Below are positions 34,001-40,882 of a stretch of 64,000 bases of DNA, in pieces (position 1 is the first letter of the stretch; each line of letters begins with the position of its first letter). The notes beneath the pieces are model-generated. The model was given only the letters and a program-made list of their open reading frames with translations, did no database searches and was not told where the DNA came from. The stretch lies in assembly GCF_014698045.1 (NCBI RefSeq), contig NZ_JACJSE010000002.1:523752-587751 (forward strand). Reading direction: 5' to 3'. The position numbers and the translations under genes are program-made. Source of the DNA: Aulosira sp. FACHB-615 (GTDB lineage: Bacteria > Cyanobacteriota > Cyanobacteriia > Cyanobacteriales > Nostocaceae).

Positions 34001-34055
34001 CTTGTGGGATGGGCTTCTAGCCCGTCCGGTGCGGGCAGGATGCCCACACCACAAG
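34001..34055. repeat. palindromic dispersed repeat
   Basis: CTTGTGG at 34001 and CCACAAG at 34049-34055 form the outer arms. Inside, GGGCTTCTAGCCC and TGCGGGCAGGATGCCCACA form two small hairpins. This repeat type (GGGC..GCCC, CCACACCACAAGAG) is familiar from many Nostocales intergenic regions. Confidence 0.65.
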
Positions 34056-34096
34056 AGTTATTTTTATGCCCTATTTTAGCCTTGCCACGCCAGTAG

Positions 34097-34123
34097 GGTG
34101 TGTTAGCGACAGCGTAACGCACC
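34097..34123. repeat. GGTGTGTTAGCG palindrome
   Basis: GGTGTGTTAGCG, ACAG, CGTAACGCACC forms an imperfect stem of about 11 bp. This sequence is one of the commonest dispersed palindromes in cyanobacterial intergenic DNA. It lies between nadK and the nucleoside phosphorylase. Confidence 0.65.
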
Positions 34124-34170
34124 TACAGTTACGGCTTAATGCCTCCGCAGACTTTAAAAGTAATCAGCAC

Positions 34171-34196
34171 AAAAAACCCCCGAATTTGATCAGGGG
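34171..34196 (-). terminator. rho-independent terminator behind nadK
   Basis: On the minus strand CCCCTG (34196-34191) pairs with CGGGGG after an 8-nt loop and is followed by TTTTTT. It lies 86 nt past the nadK stop codon. A smaller stem (CCCCAG-TTGT-CTGGGG, 34258-34273) directly follows the stop. Confidence 0.75.
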
Positions 34197-34281
34197 CTAA
34201 GAGTTCATAAAATTACTAACTTGATGCAATTACCTGTGATCAAAAGCTGAGAGTTACCCCCAGACAACTGGGGACTGTCAA

Positions 34282-35202
34282 TCAATTACGATGATTGTTA
34301 CTGTAGCGAACCCTTGTACCTGCCCAGAGTAACTTTTCGCGCAGTGTTTGATAATAGGAATTGTTTTCGCGTAAGACAATAAATTTAGCTCGACACTCAG
34401 CCATTCGCACATCAACGCGATGTCCAGGCCAAATGGAAGTAGATAACACCCCATCCATCCACAATTTAGTACTTAAATCGTAATCGCCCAAAGGCCAAAT
34501 ACTCACCACCACCCCAGGCGGTAACACCAAGGGACGGCTAGACAGGCTCATCGGACAAATGGGAGTAATGGTGACAGCTTCCATCCCGTCGTGCATGATG
34601 GGGCCACTTGCCGAAACAGTGTAACCAGTAGAACCTGTAGGAGTAGAAATAATCAACCCGTCTCCTACATACTGATCGACTACTTCACCATCAATTTCCA
34701 TTTCGAGGATAGAAGTGATCATGCGATCGGCAGAAGCGGGTTTAACACAAAATTCATTTAATGCTAGGTAGCGTTCGGTGACTGGTTCTAAATTCGTGCG
34801 ATGACCTTCATACACTGCGGCTTGTAGCATCATTCGCCGTTGAATGGCATAACGATCCTCAAACAGCCGATCCCATACTTTTTCTGTATCTTGAAATTCA
34901 TCTACAGACTCGGTTAAAAAGCCCAGATGACCGCCCACATTCACGCCAAGAATGGGGATACCAGCTGGGGCTAAATGTCTGGCACTAGTTAAAACAGTAC
35001 CATCACCACCGAGTACTAAAGCCATGTCAATTGGTTGATTAGACGATGCCAAAAATACCGGGTAAGGGTTATCTTTTGGCCCGCTAGGCCCCATCAGTAC
35101 ATGACAACCGCGATTTTCTAGCTGCTTGGCACAAATTTCTGCCCAGCGTTTACTTTGAGAATCTCGCGCCTTATAAGCAATGATTACCTGCTTGAGTTGC
35201 AC
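34282..35202 (-). CDS. nadK: NAD(+) kinase
   Basis: From GTG 35202 the product is 306 residues, beginning QLKQVIIAYKARDSQSKRWAE, which fits the NadK2-type cyanobacterial N-terminus. The GGDGT signature lies in LVLGGDGTVLTSAR (about residue 64), followed by GVNVGGHLGFL and the conserved catalytic-region TPTGSTGY (about 187). It makes NADP+ from NAD+ with ATP or polyphosphate in the cytosol. It lies 6 bp behind ndhE on the same strand, so it is the last gene of the ndh operon. A TTG at 35208 is in frame but is less likely than the GTG. The coupling of NADP supply to a respiratory/cyclic electron transport operon is sensible. Confidence 0.93.
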   Translation of the reverse strand: MQLKQVIIAYKARDSQSKRWAEICAKQLENRGCHVLMGPSGPKDNPYPVFLASSNQPIDMALVLGGDGTVLTSARHLAPAGIPILGVNVGGHLGFLTESVDEFQDTEKVWDRLFEDRYAIQRRMMLQAAVYEGHRTNLEPVTERYLALNEFCVKPASADRMITSILEMEIDGEVVDQYVGDGLIISTPTGSTGYTVSASGPIMHDGMEAVTITPICPMSLSSRPLVLPPGVVVSIWPLGDYDLSTKLWMDGVLSTSIWPGHRVDVRMAECRAKFIVLRENNSYYQTLREKLLWAGTRVRYSNNHRN

Positions 35203-35208
35203 GCACAA

Positions 35209-35514
35209 TTACCATTTCAGGAGATTAAACTGCTCCATATCGACGGTATCACGGTTGCGATAAATGGCCAAAACGATCGCCAAACCTACCGCCGCTTCGG
35301 CAGCAGCCACAGTAATGACAAATACGGTAAATACTTGGCCTTTAATTAATGTTGAGTCAAGAAAGTTGGAAAATGCCATTAAATTCAAATTAACAGCATT
35401 TAGCAGTAGCTCAATTGACATCAGCACCCGCACAGCATTACGACTGGTAATTAAACCATAAATGCCGATACAAAACAAAGCGGCGGCCAGTAATAAAAAG
35501 TACTGAAGTTGCAT
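35209..35514 (-). CDS. ndhE: NAD(P)H-quinone oxidoreductase subunit 4L
   Basis: The 101-residue protein has three membrane helices and the NuoK/NdhE hallmark of a conserved Glu within helix 2 (VLMSIELLLNAVNLN, about residue 36) and one in helix 3 (VAAAEAAVGLAIVLAI, about 72). It is a proton-channel subunit of the NDH-1 complex in the thylakoid membrane, active in respiration and cyclic photosystem I flow. The ATG starts CAACTTCAG. It follows ndhG after a 151-bp gap holding a heptad hairpin and is followed directly by nadK. Confidence 0.96.
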   Translation of the reverse strand: MQLQYFLLLAAALFCIGIYGLITSRNAVRVLMSIELLLNAVNLNLMAFSNFLDSTLIKGQVFTVFVITVAAAEAAVGLAIVLAIYRNRDTVDMEQFNLLKW

Positions 35515-35583
35515 GAATCCTAGTATTCCTTGTAAAGTTTGCTGGCTGTAAATCTTTTGTTGAGGTTGGGTGTAAGGGTATAA

Positions 35584-35620
35584 GGGTGTAAGGGTGTTGA
35601 ATATTTACACCCTTACACCC
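35584..35620. repeat. heptad-repeat hairpin between ndhG and ndhE
   Basis: GGGTGTAAGGGTGT (35584-35597) and ACACCCTTACACCC (35607-35620) are perfect reverse complements with a 9-nt loop. The arms extend imperfectly on both sides as GGGTGTA-type units. It sits within the ndh operon, between the stop of ndhG and the start of ndhE. Confidence 0.75.
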
Positions 35621-35665
35621 CTGCACCCTTGGCCTAAACCATGATTTCTCGTTGTCATGGAAAAT

Positions 35666-36265
35666 TTACTCTTGGCTGTCTCTACCTGCTGATACAAGTT
35701 CTCTGGGGCGTTCTGGCAAAGTTAGAACAGTTGATTGTGAAACTTGATCTGGCAGATACTCACGTCGCGCCAAAATAATTGCGCCTACCATTGCCATCAG
35801 CAACAAAATAGAAGCCAACTCAAAGGGTAATAAAAAGTCGCTGAAGAAATGCTCACCAATCAACACTATCGAACTTTCACCAGCTACGGGTGTAGTGGAG
35901 TATGCCCAAGGTGTTGCCAAAACCATTGCACTCAACAAGCCAAATAGCCCAATACTAACTACACCTGTGAGTACTTTCCGCACGCCAGCACTGGGAAATG
36001 GGGCAAAATCTTGGCGCTTGTTCACCAACATAATGGCGAACAAAATTAACACGTTAACCGCCCCAACATAAATCAGCACTTGGGCTGCGGCTACAAAGTC
36101 CGCATTCAGCAACAGGTACATTCCCGCAATGCTGATAAATACGCCTCCTAGCAAAAAGGCAGAATAAACAATGCTGGAAGACAACACTACACCCAGTGCT
36201 GCGCCAATCAGCATTACTGCTAGTACACCAAACGAAATAATCTGTACACCTTCCGCTAGATTCAC
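35666..36265 (-). CDS. ndhG: NAD(P)H-quinone oxidoreductase subunit 6 (NuoJ type)
   Basis: The protein is 199 residues from GTG 36265, giving the usual cyanobacterial N-terminus NLAEGVQIISFGVLAVMLIGAA. Five hydrophobic helices follow; helix 3 carries VLIYVGAVNVLILFAIMLVNKRQD, the NuoJ signature with its pi-bulge region. It is a membrane-arm subunit of NDH-1. GAGG lies 8 nt before the GTG; a TTG at 36283 is in frame but would add an atypical charged leader. It is third in the order ndhA-ndhI-ndhG-ndhE. Confidence 0.95.
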   Translation of the reverse strand: MNLAEGVQIISFGVLAVMLIGAALGVVLSSSIVYSAFLLGGVFISIAGMYLLLNADFVAAAQVLIYVGAVNVLILFAIMLVNKRQDFAPFPSAGVRKVLTGVVSIGLFGLLSAMVLATPWAYSTTPVAGESSIVLIGEHFFSDFLLPFELASILLLMAMVGAIILARREYLPDQVSQSTVLTLPERPRELVSAGRDSQE

Positions 36266-36289
36266 TTTTTTATCCTCAGTCAAACAATT

Positions 36290-36450
36290 TTGGATTTTAG
36301 ATTTGCGATTTTAGATTGATGATTTTAGATTTTTTCTGTTGAACCCTTATAGAGTAATTTCCCTACCGTAAGCACTTGCCATTGAGTGATCTGGGGGCTT
36401 GAACGGAAAATAATCCAAAATCCAAAATCCAAAATTTAAAATCTAAAATT
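36290..36450. repeat. inverted ATTTTAGATTT-type repeats between ndhI and ndhG
   Basis: Units of ATTTTGGATTTTAGATTT (36287-36340) on one side are complementary to AATCCAAAATCCAAAATTTAAAATC (36413-36447) on the other, so transcripts can fold into a long imperfect hairpin with a loop of about 70 nt. It occupies most of the 220-bp gap between the stop of ndhI and the start of ndhG. Confidence 0.65.
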
Positions 36451-36502
36451 GGTATGGTCATTGGTCATTAGTAAAAGACAAAGAACAAATGACTTATGAC
36501 AT

Positions 36503-37078
36503 TTATTTTTCTGCAAGGTCTTCTGGACGTGCGCCAGCGCGGGGTGCATCTGCGGGGACACCGTGGGGTTCAAGTACGCCTTTGGGTAGATAAACCAGTT
36601 CGCGTAGCGGTGTCACCATTGGATCATTAGTGACTTTGTAAGGCAGACGGCCGAGAGCTACACTGTCATAGTTCAGTTCATGGCGATCGTAGGTGGAAAG
36701 TTCGTATTCTTCTGTCATGGATAGACAGTTGGTGGGACAGTATTCCACACAGTTACCACAGAAGATACAAACCCCAAAGTCGATGCTGTAGTGTTTGAGC
36801 TTTTTCTTTTTGCTACCTTTGTCAAATTCCCAGTCAACTACAGGTAAGTTAATGGGACATACACGTACACAGACTTCGCAGGCGATACATTTATCAAATT
36901 CATAGTGAATCCTACCGCGAAACCTTTCGCCAGGAATGAGTTTCTCGTAAGGGTACTGTACGGTAATGGGTCGCCGCCGCATGTGGTCGAAGGTAACAGA
37001 TAGCCCCTGACCGATGTAACGACCAGCTTGTACTGCTTCTTTGGCGTAATCACCAACTTGCTTCAGGAACTTTAGCAT
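36503..37078 (-). CDS. ndhI: NAD(P)H-quinone oxidoreductase subunit I (two [4Fe-4S] clusters)
   Basis: The 191-residue protein carries two complete ferredoxin-type motifs: CIACEVCVRVCP (about residue 64) and CIFCGNCVEYCP (about 103), which bind clusters N6a and N6b. The N-terminal amphipathic part (DYAKEAVQAGRYIGQGLSV) attaches it to the membrane arm. It passes electrons towards the quinone site in NDH-1. The C-terminal tail (PADAPRAGARPEDLAEK) is a flexible extension seen in cyanobacteria. It is second in the ndh operon, 93 bp behind ndhA. Confidence 0.97.
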   Translation of the reverse strand: MLKFLKQVGDYAKEAVQAGRYIGQGLSVTFDHMRRRPITVQYPYEKLIPGERFRGRIHYEFDKCIACEVCVRVCPINLPVVDWEFDKGSKKKKLKHYSIDFGVCIFCGNCVEYCPTNCLSMTEEYELSTYDRHELNYDSVALGRLPYKVTNDPMVTPLRELVYLPKGVLEPHGVPADAPRAGARPEDLAEK

Positions 37079-37089
37079 TGTGTTTCACT

Positions 37090-37165
37090 CTCTCTTTTTT
37101 GTCATTTGTCCTTTGTCATTGATCTTTGGTCATTTGTTCTTTGCTAATGACCAATGACTAATGAC
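37090..37165. repeat. GTCATTTGTC-type repeats between ndhA and ndhI
   Basis: Degenerate GTCATTTGTCCTTT / GTCATTGATCTTT / GTCATTTGTTCTTT units are followed by the inverse AATGACCAATGACTAATGACAA, so the 93-bp gap can fold on itself. A related tract lies at 36456-36500 next to ndhI. Confidence 0.65.
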
Positions 37166-37171
37166 AATTGA

Positions 37172-38290
37172 CTATCCACCAAAAGCGACGGGAAAGGCTA
37201 ATTTCAGGGCGGCGGTTAATAGAAGATTCACCAAACCCACGGGTAATAAAAACTTCCATCCTAAATCTAAGAGTTGGTCAATGCGTACACGGGGTACTGT
37301 CCAGCGCAATAGGATGGCGATAAACACTAGGAAGTAGGCTTTGAGTACAGTCATTGTAATACCCACACCGGCAGTGACTACTTGTAAGACAGGATTAGTT
37401 TCACTGACACCTAACAAACTAGCGATGGTGTTGATGGGAAAGGGAAAATCCCAACCGCCTAAATATAAAACTGATACCAATAAAGCAGAAAGTACTAAGT
37501 TAACGTAGGAACTGAGGTAGAACAAAGCAAATTTCATGCCTGAGTACTCAGTTTGATAACCTGCTACGAGTTCTTCTTCTGCTTCGGGTAAGTCGAAGGG
37601 TAAGCGTTCACATTCTGCTAAAGCAGCAATCCAAAAGATGAGAAAGCCGACTGGTTGTCGCCAAATATTCCAGCCGAGGATACCGTAACCAGATTGTTGA
37701 TTGACGATATCAACTGTGCTGAGGCTGTTAGACATCATAGCGATCGCCAGCACACTCAGCGCCAGGGGAATTTCATAACTAATAGATTGCGCTGCTGCTC
37801 GCAAGCCCCCTAAGAGGGAGTATTTATTATTGGATGCGTAGCCTGCCATTAACAAGCCAATTGGCTGAATGCTAGACAAGGCAATCCACAAAAAGACTCC
37901 CATACCCACATTAGTAATTACAATATTCTGTCCAAATGGCACAATCAAATAAGACAGAAATACTGGCAGTACCACAATGATGGGGCCGAGAGTAAATAAC
38001 CAGGGGTCAGCTTTACCTGGTACAATGTCTTCCTTAAACACCAGCTTTAAACCATCGGCAACTGGAGCAAGTAAGCCAAAAGCCCCAATAAATTCAGGGC
38101 CGATTCGCTGCTGTGCTGCTGCTGAAATCTTTCTTTCCAGCCACACACACACTAATACACCCACTGTTGCCCCAATCAGCATCAGGATCATTGGCAACGG
38201 CATCCAAAGTGCTTTGGCTGTGCCGTCTGATAGTCCTAAATCCGTTAGGGATTTAATAAACGTTCCTTGAAGGTCAATTCCTGAATTCAT
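37172..38290 (-). CDS. ndhA: NAD(P)H-quinone oxidoreductase subunit 1
   Basis: The 372-residue membrane protein matches NdhA/NuoH: eight or more hydrophobic helices, the quinone-site loops GPEFIGAFGLLAPVADGLKL (about residue 62) and ERLPFDLPEAEEELVAGYQTEYSG (about residue 231), both strictly typical. It connects the hydrophilic and membrane arms of NDH-1 and forms the quinone channel. It is the first gene of the ndhA-ndhI-ndhG-ndhE-nadK operon. The upstream 530 bp contain only repeats. Confidence 0.97.
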   Translation of the reverse strand: MNSGIDLQGTFIKSLTDLGLSDGTAKALWMPLPMILMLIGATVGVLVCVWLERKISAAAQQRIGPEFIGAFGLLAPVADGLKLVFKEDIVPGKADPWLFTLGPIIVVLPVFLSYLIVPFGQNIVITNVGMGVFLWIALSSIQPIGLLMAGYASNNKYSLLGGLRAAAQSISYEIPLALSVLAIAMMSNSLSTVDIVNQQSGYGILGWNIWRQPVGFLIFWIAALAECERLPFDLPEAEEELVAGYQTEYSGMKFALFYLSSYVNLVLSALLVSVLYLGGWDFPFPINTIASLLGVSETNPVLQVVTAGVGITMTVLKAYFLVFIAILLRWTVPRVRIDQLLDLGWKFLLPVGLVNLLLTAALKLAFPVAFGG

Positions 38291-38314
38291 GTTTCCGCTC
38301 TTTAAGTCAGTTGA

Positions 38315-38670
38315 GGTATGAAGTGTGTAGACACCCTTTGGGTGGCTTCCCGGAGGGTAGTATGAAGTATGAAGTATGAATTTTCTACTTCAAACTTCAG
38401 CCTTCAGCCTTTCTGAGATGACTCCTGATTGAAGATTTATTGCCATATTCCCATGCCTAGTATATCGTTGCATGGTTTTCAGTCCCTGTAGCTATACAAG
38501 AACTTCTGCTTATAGGTAGGATTGAGATTTGCTATAGGGAGTAGGGAGTGGGGAGTGGGGAGTAGAAGTTAGGGATAATTACATACAATATTTCTACCTT
38601 GTCTCCTTGTCACGCCACTGAGGGAGTCGGCAGAGCCGCCCAACGCAGTGGCTCCTCCTTGTCTCCCTAG
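38315..38670. repeat. repeat-rich gap upstream of ndhA
   Basis: In the 529-bp gap 38291-38819 I see AGTATGA heptads (38360-38382) with partly inverse ACTTCAAACTTCAG (38388-38401), a GGGAGTA tract (38534-38565), and a mosaic of CCTTGTCTCC / GCCACTGAGGGAGTCGGCAGAGCCGCCCAACGCAGTGGC (38588-38660), the latter with arms GCCACTG/CAGTGGC. There is no ORF or RNA gene. Confidence 0.6.
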
Positions 38671-38819
38671 CCTCTAGCATAAGCAAACATCAAAAAACTG
38701 CCGCTTCCATGCTGGCAACGGTTATTTGCTGCTTATAGGATTTCTGATTCCCGAAATTGGGGGTTGATGCTGATATTTTTACTTGTAGGTAGGTGCTTGC
38801 TGAACGGACACACGGCTAG

Positions 38820-39956
38820 TTAACGTTGTTCGAGCGGGGTGTAAGGAACTTCGTGTTTACCGTTGTAAACCTGGGTGGGACGGAAAATCCGGTTTTCTGC
38901 TAGTTGTTCTTTCCAGTGAGCTAACCAACCAGCAACGCGGGCGATCGCAAATATTGGTGTAAACAAGTCTGTAGGAATGCCCATTTTCCTGTACACCAAA
39001 CCAGAGTAAAAGTCAACATTGGGGTAGATGCCTTTATGACCGAGTTTTTCCTCAACTACCCGTTCCATTTCTTGGGCAATTTCGTAGTATTTATCTCCCC
39101 CGAACTTGTCAAACAGTTGCTCGGCAAGGTCTTGGAGAATGATGGCGCGTGGGTCTTTAACTTTGTAGACGCGATGTCCAAAGCCCATCAGTTTTTGTTT
39201 GTTTTGTAGGCGATCCTCAACATAAGGACGGACTTTTTCTACAGAACCGATTTCTTCCAACATCTGAATTACTTCTTCGTTGGCTCCACCGTGTAAAGGG
39301 CCGCCCAAGGTTCCCACAGCACTAGCAACTACAGCATAAGGGTCAGTCAAGGTTGAAGCTGTTACCCTAGCACTAAAGGTCGAAGCATTCATTGTATGCT
39401 CAACATGCAGAATTAAGCAGATGTCAAAGATTTTTGCCGCTAAAGCATCCGGTTCTTTCTCGTTGAGCATGTAGAGAAAATTGGCGGAATAATCTAAGTC
39501 ATCGCGGGGTTTTACAGGGTCATTACCCTTACGCATTAACTGGAATGCAGCCACCATTGTGGGGATAGTTGCTATCAAGCGCACAACTGAATCCCGAATG
39601 TAGGCAGGGTTATGTAAATCGCGTAGGGAGTAAAACAAGCCTAACGCCGCCGCCGAGGCTTGCAGAGCATCCATTGGATGACCGCTTTCCGGGAAGGATT
39701 TCATCATGTCCCGAATCCGGTATTTAATCCGCCTGTGGAGGCGAACTTCTTCCTCAAATGCTTTGAGTTCTTCTTTACTTGGCAATTCGCCCCAGATCAG
39801 GAGATAAGCAGTTTCGAGAAAGGTACTTTTGGCGGCTAACTCCTCAATCCGGATGCCACGATATTCTAGTATTCCCTTCTGCCCATCCACGTAGCTGATA
39901 CTCGATTGGGCTGCGGGAATGCCTTCTAAACCGGGCTTGTATTCGCACACCATCAT
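38820..39956 (-). CDS. gltA: citrate synthase
   Basis: A 378-residue type II-like citrate synthase of the shorter bacterial form. The catalytic residues are visible: His in GGPLHGGANEEV (about residue 218), His in MGFGHRVYKVKDPRA (about 257) and Asp in PNVDFYSGLVY (about 308). It condenses oxaloacetate and acetyl-CoA to citrate, which in this organism mainly feeds 2-oxoglutarate for nitrogen assimilation. Two adjacent ATG codons open the frame. It is monocistronic, with the repeat-rich gap behind it. Confidence 0.96.
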   Translation of the reverse strand: MMVCEYKPGLEGIPAAQSSISYVDGQKGILEYRGIRIEELAAKSTFLETAYLLIWGELPSKEELKAFEEEVRLHRRIKYRIRDMMKSFPESGHPMDALQASAAALGLFYSLRDLHNPAYIRDSVVRLIATIPTMVAAFQLMRKGNDPVKPRDDLDYSANFLYMLNEKEPDALAAKIFDICLILHVEHTMNASTFSARVTASTLTDPYAVVASAVGTLGGPLHGGANEEVIQMLEEIGSVEKVRPYVEDRLQNKQKLMGFGHRVYKVKDPRAIILQDLAEQLFDKFGGDKYYEIAQEMERVVEEKLGHKGIYPNVDFYSGLVYRKMGIPTDLFTPIFAIARVAGWLAHWKEQLAENRIFRPTQVYNGKHEVPYTPLEQR

Positions 39957-40068
39957 GGCAACACCATTTGCTTTGTGAAATATTCGATCACGCTAACTTA
40001 CCAGAAATTATTTTCGCCATAACAGTAGTCGCTATCACAACAATTCTTCGAGAAGAGTTGAAAAACTG

Positions 40069-40563
40069 TTATAGCAAGTACTTGGGTGGTGTCAACCAGA
40101 ACATTTGACTACGACCCACAACAGCTCCTGCTTCTGGCAGTTTTACTCCGATCATACCTGCTTTTTTCAAGACTAAGCAGCCTTTTACCTCTCCCCAAAG
40201 AAGAATTTCTGCCCAGTTGCTTAAATCAGGTTCATGACCAACCAAGGCAAGTTGGATATTTGGCGAATAATTTTTCGGTTCTAACCAGTAAACTAACCAA
40301 TTGGAAAAATGACCACCAGGAGCGAGGTGAGAAGATTCTTCTAATTGTGAACTGAGTCCGGTGGCGACAAGAATTTCTGCTGTTTGACGAGCGCGGACTA
40401 AGGGACTGGTGACAATTAAATTAAACTGCAAATCTAGCTGGAGTAGACGCTGGGCGACTTTCTCGGTTTTTTGCCTGCCTTCTTTGGTGAGTTGTCGTTC
40501 CTCATCTTTAATGCCAGCTTGTCGCTCTTGGGCGATGCCATGACGAATCAGATACAGTTCCAC
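40069..40563 (-). CDS. sixA: phosphohistidine phosphatase SixA
   Basis: The 164-residue protein belongs to the histidine phosphatase (RHG) superfamily: the N-terminal LYLIRHGIAQER carries the catalytic Arg-His (His 8), VTSPLVRARQTAEIL (about residue 51) gives the second Arg, and LALVGHEPDLSNW (about 106) the second His. SixA removes phosphate from histidine phosphotransfer domains or the nitrogen PTS. The stop codon lies in one arm of an 8-bp inverted repeat (ATAACAGT 40019-40026 with ACTGTTAT 40065-40072), which could end the transcript. It is monocistronic, 112 bp from gltA. Confidence 0.9.
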   Translation of the reverse strand: MELYLIRHGIAQERQAGIKDEERQLTKEGRQKTEKVAQRLLQLDLQFNLIVTSPLVRARQTAEILVATGLSSQLEESSHLAPGGHFSNWLVYWLEPKNYSPNIQLALVGHEPDLSNWAEILLWGEVKGCLVLKKAGMIGVKLPEAGAVVGRSQMFWLTPPKYLL

Positions 40564-40882
40564 AATAATAGCCCTGATTGCTGAGTTAGGATTTACGCCT
40601 GATGTTATTTAACATATCCTAATTATTCTTGAATACTACAGGTGCAGTAGTGTTGGCGATCGCATTAACTATTTTGATATTTTAATCCTTTGGCACTCGC
40701 AGTCATTCCATACATTCAGGTCTTACCAGATCATGGATTAGTGCGATCGCTTTTGTAACTCTGCGTCTTAGAATTAAGGTTCTTCAGTACTTGCTATGTT
40801 AAATTGTTAGGTCAATACTCTGCTACCTGCATCCTTACAATTGTGCCTACCTACTAAACATACTTTCCCAATAATTTGATGC
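40564..40882. other. intergenic region upstream of sixA
   Basis: About 319 bp with two HIP1 sites and one copy of the AGGATTTACGC terminus (40588-40598) followed by ATATCCTAA at 40614, perhaps a small derivative of the element at 12947. No gene seen. Confidence 0.4.

Noticed and set aside
33929..34054. N-terminal extension of the nucleoside phosphorylase
   Set aside because: The added residues are encoded in a dispersed palindromic repeat and do not belong to the family; the ATG at 33928 gives the normal start.
38588..38660. Stem-loop DNA near 38600 considered as a tRNA-like gene
   Set aside because: Only one stem (GCCACTG/CAGTGGC) exists; there is no anticodon arm, T-loop consensus or acceptor stem.
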